In this document: in pieces, positions 22,646-32,680 of the stretch | Layout: every line of letters begins with the position of its first letter | Numbering within the stretch: position 1 is the first letter of the stretch | Assembly (NCBI GenBank): GCA_946894095.1 | Contig: OX335650.1 | Span: forward strand, 4,526,001-4,590,000 | Origin: Incurvaria masculella | Lineage: Eukaryota; Arthropoda; Insecta; Lepidoptera; Incurvariidae | DNA: 64,000 bases | Reading direction: 5' to 3' | Program-made: the position numbers and the translations under genes | The notes under the pieces: generated by a model | Told to the model about the DNA's origin: nothing | What the model saw: only the letters and a program-made list of their open reading frames with translations | The model's database searches: none

Positions 22646-22851
22646 GGGGTTACCATGGTAACTTAACTGGATGGGTTATCAGGCTTGTGAGTAATTAAAT
22701 CTGACGCTTATTTGCATTTCAGCAAAATTTCAGTTCACTTGGTCGAATAACACGTCGTTTGACAATCAGTAGTCAGTACGCAATAAAACCTCCGATTTAA
22801 TCACTCACTTGCCTGATCACCCGTCAAATTAATTTACCATGGTAGGCCCCC
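22646..22851. mobile_element. MITE with TTACCATGGTAA ends
   Basis: The left end GGGGTTACCATGGTAACTTA is mirrored by the right end, whose reverse complement reads GGCCTACCATGGTAAATTAA. Inner blocks are also inverted: GGGTTATCAGGCTTGTGAG on the left, CTCACTTGCCTGATCACCC on the right. The middle has TTTCAGTTCACTTGG and AACACGTCGTTTGACA, shared with the copies at 28939, 57342 and 63662. About 206 bp and non-coding. Confidence 0.75.
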
Positions 22852-23746
22852 GAAACTATCACGTGGCAACTCATTTTCTACTAGAAAAGCGCTAGGTAGG
22901 ACTAGACTTAACGTGGTGTGCATGAATCCCTTACACACCTTATACATCTTCGGTTTGTGAAGCCCACATGAGTGCCAATGGGTTGGTCATTAATATTCGC
23001 ATGACTAGCTAAATATTTTAAAAGGTCCACAAGAAACTGATCGTCATTTATACAAAAACATAAATCCGTACATTTGATTCCGTGCCACTGGTTTAAAGGT
23101 TTAAAATTTATAAATTCGAGGATAACCCAATGTAGGTTTATGCAGAACATTTAATTTTAGTGTCGCAAAGTGATGTCGAACATTTGAATCTAGTGGTTAG
23201 TTAGTGGAATCCTGAGGCAACAGCGCGTTTGCTTCTCCAAACATTTTAGTAGAAAATAATAAATACTATTAATATCCAGGACTGCACTTTCTGCACGGAA
23301 TAGGTACAGCAAATTTAATTATTTAAATCGTAAAATGTTAAATTGTGAGGTAATTGTATCATTCCGATTTGCATAACTTACTTTAACTTAAACTGACATG
23401 TTCATCGTGAGCTTCAACTCGCAACAGCTATCAAAACCGATTGACTCAATATTGAGGACTGTAGATCTCCATCGCTCCTTTCATTTACACGAACAATGGA
23501 GCCCAGAACAGGAAATACTTTCTCTCTCGCAAAGTACGCTCCAACAACGGGCTAGTGATTAGGCACGTCCAGCAGTATCTTGTTTATTCGCACTCGTTCC
23601 TGCCGAGACAGCCACTCCGTCCTTCGGGAACCATCCCCCTTGACCGCCTACCTTCTTAATTAGATCATGTACACGCGTTCGTGCTCCCCTCGGCACGCCT
23701 TCGCCGTGGCGGCGCGTTTGTGAAATTGGAACGATGGCGCGTCACG
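22852..23746. other. Intergenic, nothing recognised
   Basis: An 80-codon minus-strand frame at 22908-23150 has no domain. Around 23560-23750 the sequence is moderately GC-rich. Nothing further is supported. Confidence 0.4.
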
Positions 23747-24352
23747 ACTGCTCGGGGAGTGCTAAACACAACTCGGTATTGTGAGGACGCAACAGTTCGT
23801 TAAGCCAGCGGCAGTGGGAAGGGACATTAAGCAGTCTGGTGATTGTTCGGCCAGAATGGCAAACCATGGACTAATTCTAAATGCTTCTTACACTATTTGG
23901 GGTTGCTTCTATCAATAAGTAAATAAAATATTGAAAACAGGTCAGTATATGTTTTTCTTCGCCGATTACATTTTAAAATAATGTGTATTTTTGTAAGTAA
24001 ATTAGTCACATTTTGTATATTCTGTTTTATCGATGGCCCATAACTACTGCTCGGGGAGTGCTAAACACAACTCGGTATTGTGAGGACGCAACAGTTCGTT
24101 AAGCCAGCGGCAGTGGGAAGGGACATTAGGCAGTCTGGAGATTGTACGGCGAGAATGGGAAACCATGGACTTGTTCTAAATTCTTCTACTATTTGGAGTT
24201 CGTTCCATTAATAAGTTTCGCAAAACGAAGTTTTTTTAAAAAAAATTACAGTATATTTTTTTATTCGCTGATTACGTTTCAAAAACAACAAACTTACAAA
24301 CAACAAACAAAGTAAACAAATTAGTCGCATTTTCCATAATCTATTATATCGA
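23747..24352 (+). repeat. Tandem duplication of a roughly 299-bp unit
   Basis: The first 110 bases of unit 1 (ACTGCTCGGGGAGTGC to GGGACATTAAGCAGTCTGG) recur at 24046 almost unchanged, a spacing of 299. The later parts (CGCCGATTACATTTTAAA against CGCTGATTACGTTTCAAA; TAAATTAGTCACATTTT against CAAATTAGTCGCATTTT) match but are more diverged. No coding or RNA signal is recognised in the unit. Confidence 0.88.
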
Positions 24353-25127
24353 CACAGAATATCAAAGTGATTAAAAATCGTTGCCACTAGACTAGACAGA
24401 CTGGAACTAACACTTATTGGATTAGTTTGTGATCATGATGGATTGGTTGTCTCTCTGGTAACTAAATTAATACTCCTACGAAACTAGACACATTTGTAGT
24501 AGATAAGAACGTGGGTGGACTCCGATATAGACTATCTTCGCTTTTCTGACAAAACTGTTATGATCTTTCATCAATATAGGTCAAGCATAAGAAATAAACA
24601 ATTACTTTATTTTCAGAACGTACTAAATATAATGAAATATTTCTATTAGTATTTTTATTTCAGAGAAAAAGTATTTTTCTGCTGAAATCATATGATCATA
24701 TTACCAAGCAGACTCGAAACATTAACGCAGTTCGTTTTTGGAACAAATATTTTCATGTAGTATATATATAGTGGAAAATGCTGGAAATATTTTTGCAAGT
24801 ATATCAATCGAATTATTTAAAAAAAACACGTATCCCTACTGATTTCGAGTGAGTATCGTGACTTCTTATTTCTAATATTGCATTTTTTATTGTTGCAGGT
24901 ACGAATTCGAAACCAGATGTCGTCTACTCTAAAATGCAGACTCTCCGATTCTATATCATCAACTCTTAATTTACTATTTTGGGAATTATGTTGTATATAC
25001 ATTAGATTTAAAAAAATACCGACTGAATGCTCTAGTTTGAACAATATGGTGAGTGGGCGGCACCTATAAAACAGGTAAAATAAGGTTTTATGACTATTTT
25101 TTATCAAGCATGAGATTATTATGTATT
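24353..25127. other. AT-rich, nothing recognised
   Basis: No recurring repeat or credible coding frame; opposed frames at 24817-25107 are mutual shadows. Confidence 0.4.
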
Positions 25128-25454
25128 ACTAGCTGCGGTACCCGGCTCCGCTCGGGTTAGTGTCGGCTAAATTATTTCATGGATAAAAAGTAGCCAACAT
25201 GACTGATCCAAAATATGGTCAAACTGGTCCAGGACAATGTATCCATCTACAAAATTTAATCAAGATCGTTCGAGCCGAAATAGCATGATTTAATGAGAAA
25301 CATCCAATAATTCCCATTTAGAGCTTCGTTGATATTTGGTGGCTATTTAAAAAAAAAACATTTGCCGCGAGAACCTTTCTGCACTTTCACTGCTACATTG
25401 CTTACCTAGTAAGTAACGTGTAACGTAGGTAAGTTTTGCGTGGACTCCAACCCA

Positions 25455-25515
25455 CAGCCAGCCTCAACATCGAAAACAGTAACCCATCTCGAACCTGACT
25501 GCTCCCAGACATTGA
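25455..25515 (-). repeat. 5S-like SINE head fragment
   Basis: GCCAGCCTCAACATCGAAAA, then GTAACCCATCTCGAACCTGACTG, parallels 49345-49400 (GCCAGCCTCAACGGCTGAAA, TCACCCATCCAGAACCCAAC). It is a minus-strand piece around the GGATGGGTGACC motif, strongly diverged. Confidence 0.5.
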
Positions 25516-26185
25516 TAAAATACGCATATAAATCAGGTAAGTGGTTCGCATGTTATAAGACTTTAAGACTCACTACTTACCCTTCTGGTAATGAAGCGTT
25601 ATATTATGTAATCTATAAGTTTTTAGTAGAATCAGGCTAGACGTAGATACAATGCACATCTAAATCGAGTAATTGGTTCTCAAGGATTTTATTCTGTTGG
25701 TCGCTCCTCCGGCGATTTAGCGTGATGCCAAGTAGTCCTAAAGTTGCAGGAAATACCAAGCCGTACTTCAGTAAAAGTAAGCGCTGCCGCCGCAAAGCCG
25801 AGCCGTGCATAGCATTGCAGTTTGTATGACAGCCCCATCTTAGCGTAAGCGGAACTGAATTCTATTTAGCCAATCCTAATTCCCGGGTAGTTAAATGTAC
25901 ATGTACTAAGTTTTACAAATCGCTAGTGCCTTGAAAATTCGCCAAACGGACACCAAACAGTCACGACGTCTGCCCTCACCCCGCCGCCGCTCCCCGCCAC
26001 CGCCCCCGGCTCCTCTCCCCCTAGTGTGAAGTATCGCTACCGGCATCGTTTTCGCAGCCCCGTGAAAGTTCTAAAGCCCATGGGCACATAAATTGTAGCC
26101 TATGTGTTATTCTAATGTATAAGCTATATTATTGAAAAGTTTCATTAAAATCAATTCAGTAGTTTTTACGTGAAAGAGTAACAAA

Positions 26186-26228
26186 CATCCATCCATCCAT
26201 CCATCCATCCATCCACCCATCCATCCAT
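26186..26228 (+). repeat. (ATCC)n microsatellite
   Basis: About ten ATCC units with one ACCC variant, inside the end of the RTE-tailed element. The copy at 30206 has only four units at the same place. Confidence 0.9.
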
Positions 26229-26262
26229 TATTACAAACTTTCCCCTTTATAATATTTATTAG

Positions 26263-26680
26263 ATAATGGATTCCAAGCTTTAAAGTTATGGAATCACTTA
26301 AATTCAAATATCAAATGATTTGCTTCCAACGACAGATATTTAATAATGTACGTTAACTTATAGACGTTTAAAACATTAACGTTTTTAAATTTTTATAACT
26401 TTTTTATTAAGGACGTGCACATATTATCATCTAAATTTTATGAGAAAATGTTGGACAATTTCTCCTTAGCGCCCACTTCTCTACATTCATTTATTCAACT
26501 AAATATTAGGCATAAAATATATTAAGCTCCAAAATTAGATTCGGCTCACACGATTTTGATAAATATATTGCTTTTCTTCTCTGATATCGATTTCTTCATA
26601 TCTACCTAGCTAATCTAGATTAATCCTCGAATTAGAATGCTACATTTTAAGGAAATGATAGTTTTTACATGGTAGTTTTT
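26263..26680. other. AT-rich, nothing recognised
   Basis: No recurring repeat or credible coding frame. Confidence 0.4.
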
Positions 26681-26914
26681 AGGGTTCCGTACCCAAAGGG
26701 TGAAAACGGAACCCTATTACTAAGCCTCCGCTGTCCGTCCGTCCGTCCGTCCGTCCGTCCGTCTGTCCGTCTGTCACAGGGCTGTATCTCAGAAACCGTG
26801 ATAGCTAGACAGTTGGAATTTTCACAGAGTGTGTATTTCCCTTGCCGCTAGAACAACAAATCATAGACATTACGAAATATTTAGAATTAAAGGGGGTCCC
26901 CATACAATAAACGT
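26681..26914 (+). repeat. GGTTCCGTACC repeat, 3'-truncated
   Basis: Complete left end, then a (GTCC)n tract of about ten units, ACAGGGCTGTATCTCAGAAA and the CATACAATAAACG segment, after which the sequence leaves the family. The right end with CTTGGCCGG is absent; the junction lies beside the GC-rich block that follows. Confidence 0.88.
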
Positions 26915-27130
26915 CTATATTCTTTCCCGCTCGCACCTATTACGCTGAGCACGGCGTATGGCCCCGCGCTGCGACGCGCGCTGCCCCGCGCGCCCATCTG
27001 CTCGATAGTCTTCTCGCTCACACGTGCTAGACTTTATATAGATGGACGTCCGCCTCGCGTCGGCAGTTGGTCGCGGACCATGTTCTTGTTCGGTGTGGTG
27101 TTCGGCGCGGCGGCGCCTTATAAGCACGCG
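26915..27130. other. GC-rich block beside a truncated repeat
   Basis: It contains GCGCTGCGACGCGCGCTGCC, CACACGTGCTAGACTTTATATAG and GCGCGGCGGCGCCTTATAAG. A 70-codon arginine-rich frame on the minus strand follows from base composition. It may be part of another dispersed element; no second copy is in the window. Confidence 0.35.
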
Positions 27131-27420
27131 CGATGTATTTACGATGCTTCGTCAATAATTCATGAAGTTGGTGTGTAGGTATTAACGCCATATGCAAATT
27201 AAAGATTGAATATGATAGAACATAAGAATATATTTAAAAGCAAACATTTTTAAAATATAAAAAGCAAACGTATACCATAGCTTTAACTTATTTGTAAATA
27301 AAATTATATAGGTGCTTAATATTTACATACAAATACATGTCAAATCAGTACATTTTTCATTGGCTTTTATGAAATATACAAATCGTATATGGTTTTTTTT
27401 GTAAGTACCTGTATATGGAT

Positions 27421-27530
27421 CCCAATACAACACCTATTGACATGATATTCGCCCAACTCACCACATGAGAACTGGGTGCCATGCCAGGACCTTACTTATG
27501 CTGCACGGCTACGTTGAACTGGATGGAAAA
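27421..27530 (-). repeat. SINE tail fragment
   Basis: The plus strand shows CCCAACTCACCACATGAGAACTGGGTGCCATGCCAGGACC and ACGTTGAACTGGATGGAAAA in short order, which is the reversed late tail. The TGAGAACT form (as in TTCCCATGTGG read in reverse) matches the 5S-headed type better than the tRNA-headed type. Confidence 0.7.
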
Positions 27531-27626
27531 ATCTCATATTTTGAACGTACCTAATATTACATTTTTAGAAACATTACATTATTGCTGTAATGGAACAGAG
27601 AAGCTTTGTAAAAAATATCTAAGCTA

Positions 27627-28033
27627 TTTTTTTTATGCGACCAGACATAGATGGCTCTTACCATGCAACTACCGTTATGATATTAGCCCAATACACCTGA
27701 TTCCCTAAGGAATTAGGTGCCATGCCAGGACCTTCCCTTTTATGAGCGCGGCTCCATTGAACTGGATGGAAAACACGGACAATTTTTCATTGCCGCTTCG
27801 ACCATCTTTTCATCCAATGCGATGGTACCAACCCGGGCGGGCTTAAACCCTACCATCTTGTAGGGGAAGGGGACCTACAGTTTTACATGGATTCCGAACC
27901 ATGGAGCAGCTCGCATTCTTGATGAAATGCACTTATCGAACTCGGAATGAGAAAGACAGTGGTGCATGTCGGAATTGAACCCAGACCTCTGGTACGCTAG
28001 GCCAGTCCCCGCGCCACTAGGCTACAAGCCGCA
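27627..28033 (-). mobile_element. tRNA-headed SINE, full length
   Basis: On the minus strand: GCGGCTTGTAGCCTAGTGG (box A TAGCCTAGTGG), GGGACTGGCCTAGCGTACC, box B-like GGTTCAATTCC, CACCACTGTCTTTCTC, and the full tail ending at poly(A). It parallels 58245-58652 over its whole length (about 407 bp). Small differences such as TCTTGATGAAATGC for TCGTGACGAAATGC show it is not an exact copy. Confidence 0.9.
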
Positions 28034-28167
28034 ATATTTGCGGGTTAACATAACACTTAACATACATAAATATTGCAAGTATGACATTGCAAGTATGAAG
28101 TTTCTTTGCGGGTTCTTCTTCACTGGTTGATCGAATCCGCGGATCAATCAAATTGTGACATGACTTA

Positions 28168-28321
28168 CCGGTTGCACGAAGAGACGGCCGAGTTAATCAA
28201 TGTTCAAACACGTCACTTTTAGTGAACCGCATAGAGTTCCTTCCATACTGTATATACAAAGCGACGTGTTTAATCGTACATTGATGTCGATTTTAATTTT
28301 TTGTCCTTTCGTGCACTCGGC
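28168..28321. mobile_element. Small MITE with CCGGTTGCACGAA ends
   Basis: The left end CCGGTTGCACGAAGAGACGG is mirrored by the right end, whose reverse complement reads CCGAGTGCACGAAAGGACAA. The inner GTTCAAACACGTC and GACGTGTTTAATCG are also inverted. About 154 bp and non-coding. A shorter copy is nested in another MITE at 29009. Confidence 0.7.
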
Positions 28322-28777
28322 CCTTAGTTGTAGTTTGACTACCAGAAGTAGAGTAAATAAATGAAATGAAATTGTGTTTTAGCTTTCAAAATGCTTTATC
28401 AATAGCTTCAATGAGTAGGTAGGCAAAAAGATTTATCGTAAAATGTCTATATACATTTTCTGTTTAAAAAAAACGCAAAGGACGTTTTTGGCCTAGAGAC
28501 CATTAACAATAAGTGATATAATATCGTATATATCCACTTATGCGTAACAATTTTCTATGCACATGCAAGTCTATGGTGGGAAATCACAAATCGATGAAGG
28601 AAAGAGTTATAGAAAAATTAAAAAACATATTTTTCAAATACATATATTTTTATTATTGCTTTTTCAGTTTCAACATTAGTTTTTTTATGGAACCAGCAAA
28701 CCTGGTAACCTATACTTTCGAGGCTAAACAATGAATCATTACTATCATTATAAAAATTAGAAACAAAAAAGAAGGGC
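28322..28777. other. AT-rich, nothing recognised
   Basis: A 64-codon lysine/phenylalanine-rich frame at 28540-28734 has no domain and fits AT-rich composition. Confidence 0.4.
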
Positions 28778-28938
28778 ATATCTTTTTCCAAGGAATGTGA
28801 TTTGTATGTACGTATAATCGACCGTGAAGCAAGGACACTTTAATTAAAGAAAGAACCCAGTAAAAAGAACTACTTTACGAATATAATGAGAGGCTGGAAC
28901 CGAACCAGCAAAACATACCATTCGCTGGTAGGTATTGA
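28778..28938 (-). repeat. Second tRNA-like SINE family, partial copy
   Basis: Matches 54780-54920: TTTCCAAGGAATGTGATTTG, TATAATCGACCGTGAAGCAA, AAAGAACCCAGTAAAAAGAA, then GGAACCGAACC at 28896-28906, whose reverse complement GGTTCGGTTCC is box B-like. The box A part has been replaced by flanking sequence. Confidence 0.65.
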
Positions 28939-29190
28939 GTTATTCGGTCAAGTGAACTAAAATTTACCAGTTGGCATGGTACGAAATTGAACTAAACGTC
29001 AAACTTAGCCCCGATTGCACGAAGGGACGGCTGAGTTAATCAATGTTCAAACACGTCACTTTTAGTGAACCTCTTGGAGTTGACGTTGATTTTGATTTTT
29101 TGTCCTTTAGTGCACTCGGCACTCATTTTGCCTCCTTTGCCTGTTCACCTGCTATGCACCTAGCGAATGATTTATCATGGTAACCAAACC
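28939..29190. mobile_element. TTACCATGGTAA MITE, interrupted by a smaller MITE
   Basis: It contains ATTCGGTCAAGTGAACTAAA, TACCAGTTGGCATGGTACGA and AACTAAACGTCAAACTTAG, then the nested element at 29009-29120, then GCCTGTTCACCTGC and TTTATCATGGTAACC. Without the nested piece the halves line up with 56700-56868. The left terminus is missing. Confidence 0.6.
29009..29120. mobile_element. Small CCGGTTGCACGAA-type MITE, deleted copy
   Basis: Left CCGATTGCACGAAGGGACGG and right TGTCCTTTAGTGCACTCGG, with GTTCAAACACGTCACTTTTAG between, as in 28168-28321, but about 40 bp shorter in the centre. Confidence 0.65.
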
Positions 29191-29529
29191 ACCCTGGATA
29201 TTTTAAGGGCTTTAAAATGATACAATTATGTTCATGATATGATTATAATTAAGGGTAGATGTTTTTTGGAGACACATTTATGTTGATTTCACATAATACG
29301 TTCAGAATCTGATCATTTGTCATATCGAGACGACTGTTGTTAATTTTTTTGAAATAGGCTTTGTAATGCATATTATAAAAAAAAAAACACGTTGCTTAAG
29401 TTACATTATTCTTCATGTATCAATTCTTGATTGAAGTTCCTCTCTTTTAAAAAAAAAAAAAATTTTTTTTCTAATGTTAACAAAAAAACAATTCAATGAA
29501 TTTTTTTTTATATTCAGCATTGGATATGT
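29191..29529. other. AT-rich with A and T runs
   Basis: Several pure A or T runs (29449-29470 area); no feature is supported. Confidence 0.45.
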
Positions 29530-29816
29530 TTTTAGCGGGTTCAAATCCCCGCCCCGTTTATAAATCACTTTCTTTCTTTTTTAGAATTGGATAAATGAAT
29601 TTCGTTACGAATGCGAGTTTGTTGGGAGATGTTTGGATCCATGTTAAACTATAGGTGCCCTTTCCCTACGATTGGTACCATCGCATGAGATGATAATAAC
29701 TATGGTCGAAACGGCAATAATAAATTGTCCATGTTTTCCATACAGTTCAATGTAGCCGTGGTTGTTAATAGAAGATCCTGGCATGTCACCTAATTCCTTC
29801 GGGAATGAGGGTAATA
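29530..29816 (+). repeat. tRNA-headed SINE, head and end truncated
   Basis: Begins at the box B region GCGGGTTCAAATCCCCGCCC, then TCACTTTCTTTCTTTTTTAG, ACGAATGCGAG and the tail (ATGGTCGAAACGGC, GTCCATGTTTTCCATACAG, GATCCTGGCATGTCACC). It stops after CTTCGGGAATGAGG, short of the final CCATCCATGT segment. Confidence 0.75.
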
Positions 29817-29849
29817 GCGGGTAGAGGCGAAGTTCAGAAGGCACAACCG

Positions 29850-29929
29850 AGGTTCCGTAATTTCCTTAAATATACGATGGTACGGAACCCTTCGTGCGCG
29901 AGTCCGACTCGCACTTGGCCGGTTTTTTT
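29850..29929 (+). repeat. GGTTCCGTACC repeat, right end only
   Basis: ATACGATGGTACGGAACCC, CGTGCGCGAGTCCGACTCGC and ACTTGGCCGG plus T run form the right 70 bp of the family. A short AGGTTCCGTAA at the left may be the remnant of the left end after a large internal deletion. Confidence 0.8.
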
Positions 29930-30205
29930 ACATGATATTGATTACATTTCTATGAGGAATTGATCGTGAAGAAAGGAGATATTAATTAAAAAAGCAATGA
30001 AAATATCGATTGATTGATTGAAAATTCTTCATAAAACAATTTACAAAAGAAAGTATAGTGCAATAAAAACATAAGTGGGGCGCAAAGGCGGGCTTATCCC
30101 TCAAAGAGATTGCTATGTAACTACTAGAAACAGCTTAAAATGCATTGACCACTTGCTCTATGATTTCTTAACTGAGAATGTTCGAGTATTATCCTGCAGT
30201 ACCAT

Positions 30206-30525
30206 AGCCTTGAAAATTCGCCAAACGGACACCAAACAGTCACGACGTCTGCCCTCCCCCCGCCGCCGCTCCCCGCCACCGCCCCCGGCTCCTCTCCCCC
30301 TAGTGTGAAGTATCGCTACCGGCATCGTTTTCGCAGCCCCGTGAAAGTTCTAAAGCCCATGGGCACATACATTGTAGCCTATGTGTTATTCTGATGTATA
30401 AGCTATATTATTGTAAAGTTTCATTAGAATCCATTCAGTAGTTTTTACGTGAAAGAGTAACAAACATCCATCCATCCATCCATTATTACAAACTTTCCCC
30501 TTTATATTATTTATTAGATATTAGA
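30206..30525 (+). repeat. RTE-tailed dispersed element, 3' part
   Basis: Nearly identical to 25928-26262: GCCTTGAAAATTCGCCAAAC, CAGTCACGACGTCTGCCCTC, a CCGCCGCCGCTCCCCGCCAC block, CCATGGGCACATACATTGTA, GTGAAAGAGTAAC, a short (ATCC)n tract and the TTTATATTATTTATTAGATA end. The front half is missing. Confidence 0.75.
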
Positions 30526-30639
30526 TAGTATTCTTATTACTTCTATGCTGGTGGGAAGTGAGTGTATGATTAATTCATTCTTGTATTGCTTACTGAAAGT
30601 CAAATTTGTATGGTTTATTAGAAAACATGATTTCGTTTA

Positions 30640-30990
30640 TTAGCCTCGGTAACCCAGCGGCTCGACTCTTCGGTGTCCGATCGTCGAAGTTAAGCAACAC
30701 TGGGTGCAGTCGGATTCAGAATAGTGACCGCTGGACCATTGAGGTGGACCGTAGTTTGATTTCCCCGTAAAACTGTAGGTTTCTTATCTTACTTACTAGT
30801 TCTTAGGGTTAATCCCGGATTGGTGACATCGCATTAAATATGGTCTAAGCGCCAATTATTATTTTCTTCCTTTTTTTTATTTTATTATTTTCCGTGTCTT
30901 GCATCCAGTTCTGTGTAGCCGTGGAATAAAAGGTTCATGCACCCATTTCCCTGTGGTGTTTTAGGCTGATATCATAACTCGATTTCTGTA
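30640..30990 (+). mobile_element. 5S-headed SINE, older full copy
   Basis: Starts TAGCCTCGGTAACCCAGCGG, with the 5S-like GAAGTTAAGCAACACTGGGT and ATAGTGACCGCTGG. The tail is present but diverged, with an insertion of TTTTTTATTTTATTATTTTCC near 30865-30890, and ends AGGCTGATATCATAACTCG. More mutated than 40437. Confidence 0.75.
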
Positions 30991-31811
30991 TGTATTTCAT
31001 GGTTACAATTACCACTATCTCATGTTAGTATAATGTATTAATAATATCATGACAGGGAGTGTGGTGTAGCCATTAGTTTCAAGTTCCATGGCAAACACTG
31101 ATGAGAAATATGTTCTAATAACAACATATGACAGAGAAATCTTATTTACAGAGTTTTTTAAAGGTATCATAAATGATTTAAATATAATTCACAAGAGTGG
31201 AAGTGAACCCAATAGCAATGGTATATGTACTTTCTAAAAAGGCTATAGGTGAGCCGAAACCCACTAGGCATCCCAAAAACTAACACACATTCAGAAAGGC
31301 GACCTTCTGTTTGCGGTCGAATAAACTACGCGTTAGCGAAGCGTCGCCGGATTAGGCAGAGCCGAGCTGTTGCGGTGAGCTGCTGCCGCCTCAGGGCTCG
31401 GCCGCAGTTTCAATTTGGGCGACAGCACCGTCCTCGTTCACCTCTTCCGCCGGCCACCTCTTCCACCTCTCCCGCCGCTTCCGACCGCCAATGGAGGCGC
31501 TCGTAATCGAGAGAAAGCCGCGCCGCCGATGTCAAGTGACACGGGCAGTTGATTGCCATTTTGGCGGTTTGGAGCGATAATGTGCGTTCCAAATTGAGAT
31601 GACGGTCATTTTGGGACATGTGTGAGACTGTTTTCGGACACAGCTTATTATTCTTAATACATATGCATGCGTTTGAGGTGAATGCGATTGAAATAATTTA
31701 TCTGAATATTGTAAGTTCAATACATTTATGTTAAACACACACTGAGCAGTAACTGCCGTAACATTGGCACATATGGTCAACTTTGATTGAAATGGTTCAT
31801 AGCTCAGACCG
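30991..31811. other. Intergenic with a GC-rich patch
   Basis: About 31310-31540 is GC-rich (GCTGCTGCCGCCTCAGGGC, GCCGCGCCGCCGATG). Opposed frames across it have low-complexity composition. No gene is supported; a regulatory block is possible. Confidence 0.35.
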
Positions 31812-32095
31812 CAGTGCCTTTTGTGAGTCCAGGGAGCCAAGCATATGCTTAGCTGAGCCGCCCCACAAATGCGAACAATACTCCAAGCAAGACCTTATCT
31901 GCGCTTTTTTTCTGAATGCTGAATCTGAGCATTTTTTGGTTAGGAGTGAAATACTGACGCACCTGTTGAGAACTCCCAGCTTCTTGGACGCGTGCTTGGC
32001 TTTATCCTCGATATGGCGTCCGAAATTAAGGGCATTCGTCAGGTCGACATCAAATCCCTACATGGTCGTCAATATGCAGTGTTGTACCTTAGTAC
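31812..32095 (-). pseudogene. Internal fragment of the Jockey/CR1-like LINE (dead)
   Basis: The DNA parallels 60545-60835 in the larger relic: GAGTCCAGGGAGCCAAGCA, CCACAAATGCGAACAATACTCC, GTGAAATACTGACGCACC, CTTTATCCTCGATATGGCG and TCAGGTCGAC. On the minus strand this covers the reverse transcriptase thumb region (equivalent to VRQYFTPDQK) and the region after it. Several stops break the frame. Confidence 0.8.
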
Positions 32096-32136
32096 GTGTA
32101 ACTTATTTTTTACCTCAGAAGTAATTTGCAAATACT

Positions 32137-32218
32137 CGTTCGGGAATGCGGTTTATCAGGCTACATCTTAACATTTGGTATGGTATTAGACAATAATGTC
32201 CAGTAATATAAAAAAAAC
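32137..32218 (+). repeat. SINE 3' end fragment
   Basis: GTTCGGGAATGCGGTTTATC, then TGGTATTAGACAATAATGTCC and a run of A residues. This is the last 80 bp of the shared tail. Confidence 0.65.
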
Positions 32219-32680
32219 TGTTGCATCTTTAGACAAAAATGGCCAAATATAAAAAACTTTAGATACAAAAACAAGTCGTAACCCTCCGGACCCTATTGAT
32301 TGGTGGTGTAAGCAACTGACATAAAAATGCCGTTCCCAAAAGTAATAAAACGTGAGTGAATGACATTGCGCCCTACGGCGACAGACAATGTACAAATGAG
32401 AGAGGGTATGGGTATTAGATGTTCATATGCAGTTAAATGAAAAAAAACTATTACATCTTAAAATAAAAAAAAAACATATTTAAACACTATTTATTGATTA
32501 AAATTCCGCGTGAGAGTCCTTACCCTCCTGTACACCTGATTTAAGGGCGGTCTAAGCAACCGACAAAAAAGTGCTGTATTTTCAAAATGAATACAACGTA
32601 TGTTAGCAAAATTGCGCCCTCCGACGACGGACAAATCCATAAAATTTTATACATTAGCGAATGTATGCACACAGTTAACA
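32211..32680 (+). repeat. Diverged tandem duplication of a roughly 230-bp unit
   Basis: Unit 1 (from 32211) and unit 2 (from 32441) share the order AAAAAAAACTRTTRCATCTT, a CCTCCGGACCC or CCTCCTGTACACC segment, TAAGCAACTGAC or TAAGCAACCGAC, AATTGCGCCCTCCGACGACGG (unit 2) or ACATTGCGCCCTACGGCGAC (unit 1), and a final GCAGTTAA or ACAGTTAA. Identity looks moderate, so the duplication is old. Confidence 0.65.

Larger units (their letters stand above)
25128..26262 (+). mobile_element. RTE-tailed dispersed element, copy 1
   Basis: It starts ACTAGCTGCGGTACCCGGCT and then CCGCTCGGGTT, the typical start of a very common insect repeat. It ends TTATTACAAACTTTCCCCTT plus TATAATATTTATTAGATA after an ATCC microsatellite; such an end is shared with RTE-type LINEs. 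Positions 25928-26262 match 30206-30525 closely. A 5S-like SINE head fragment seems to interrupt it at 25455-25515. No open frame for reverse transcriptase remains. Confidence 0.6.
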
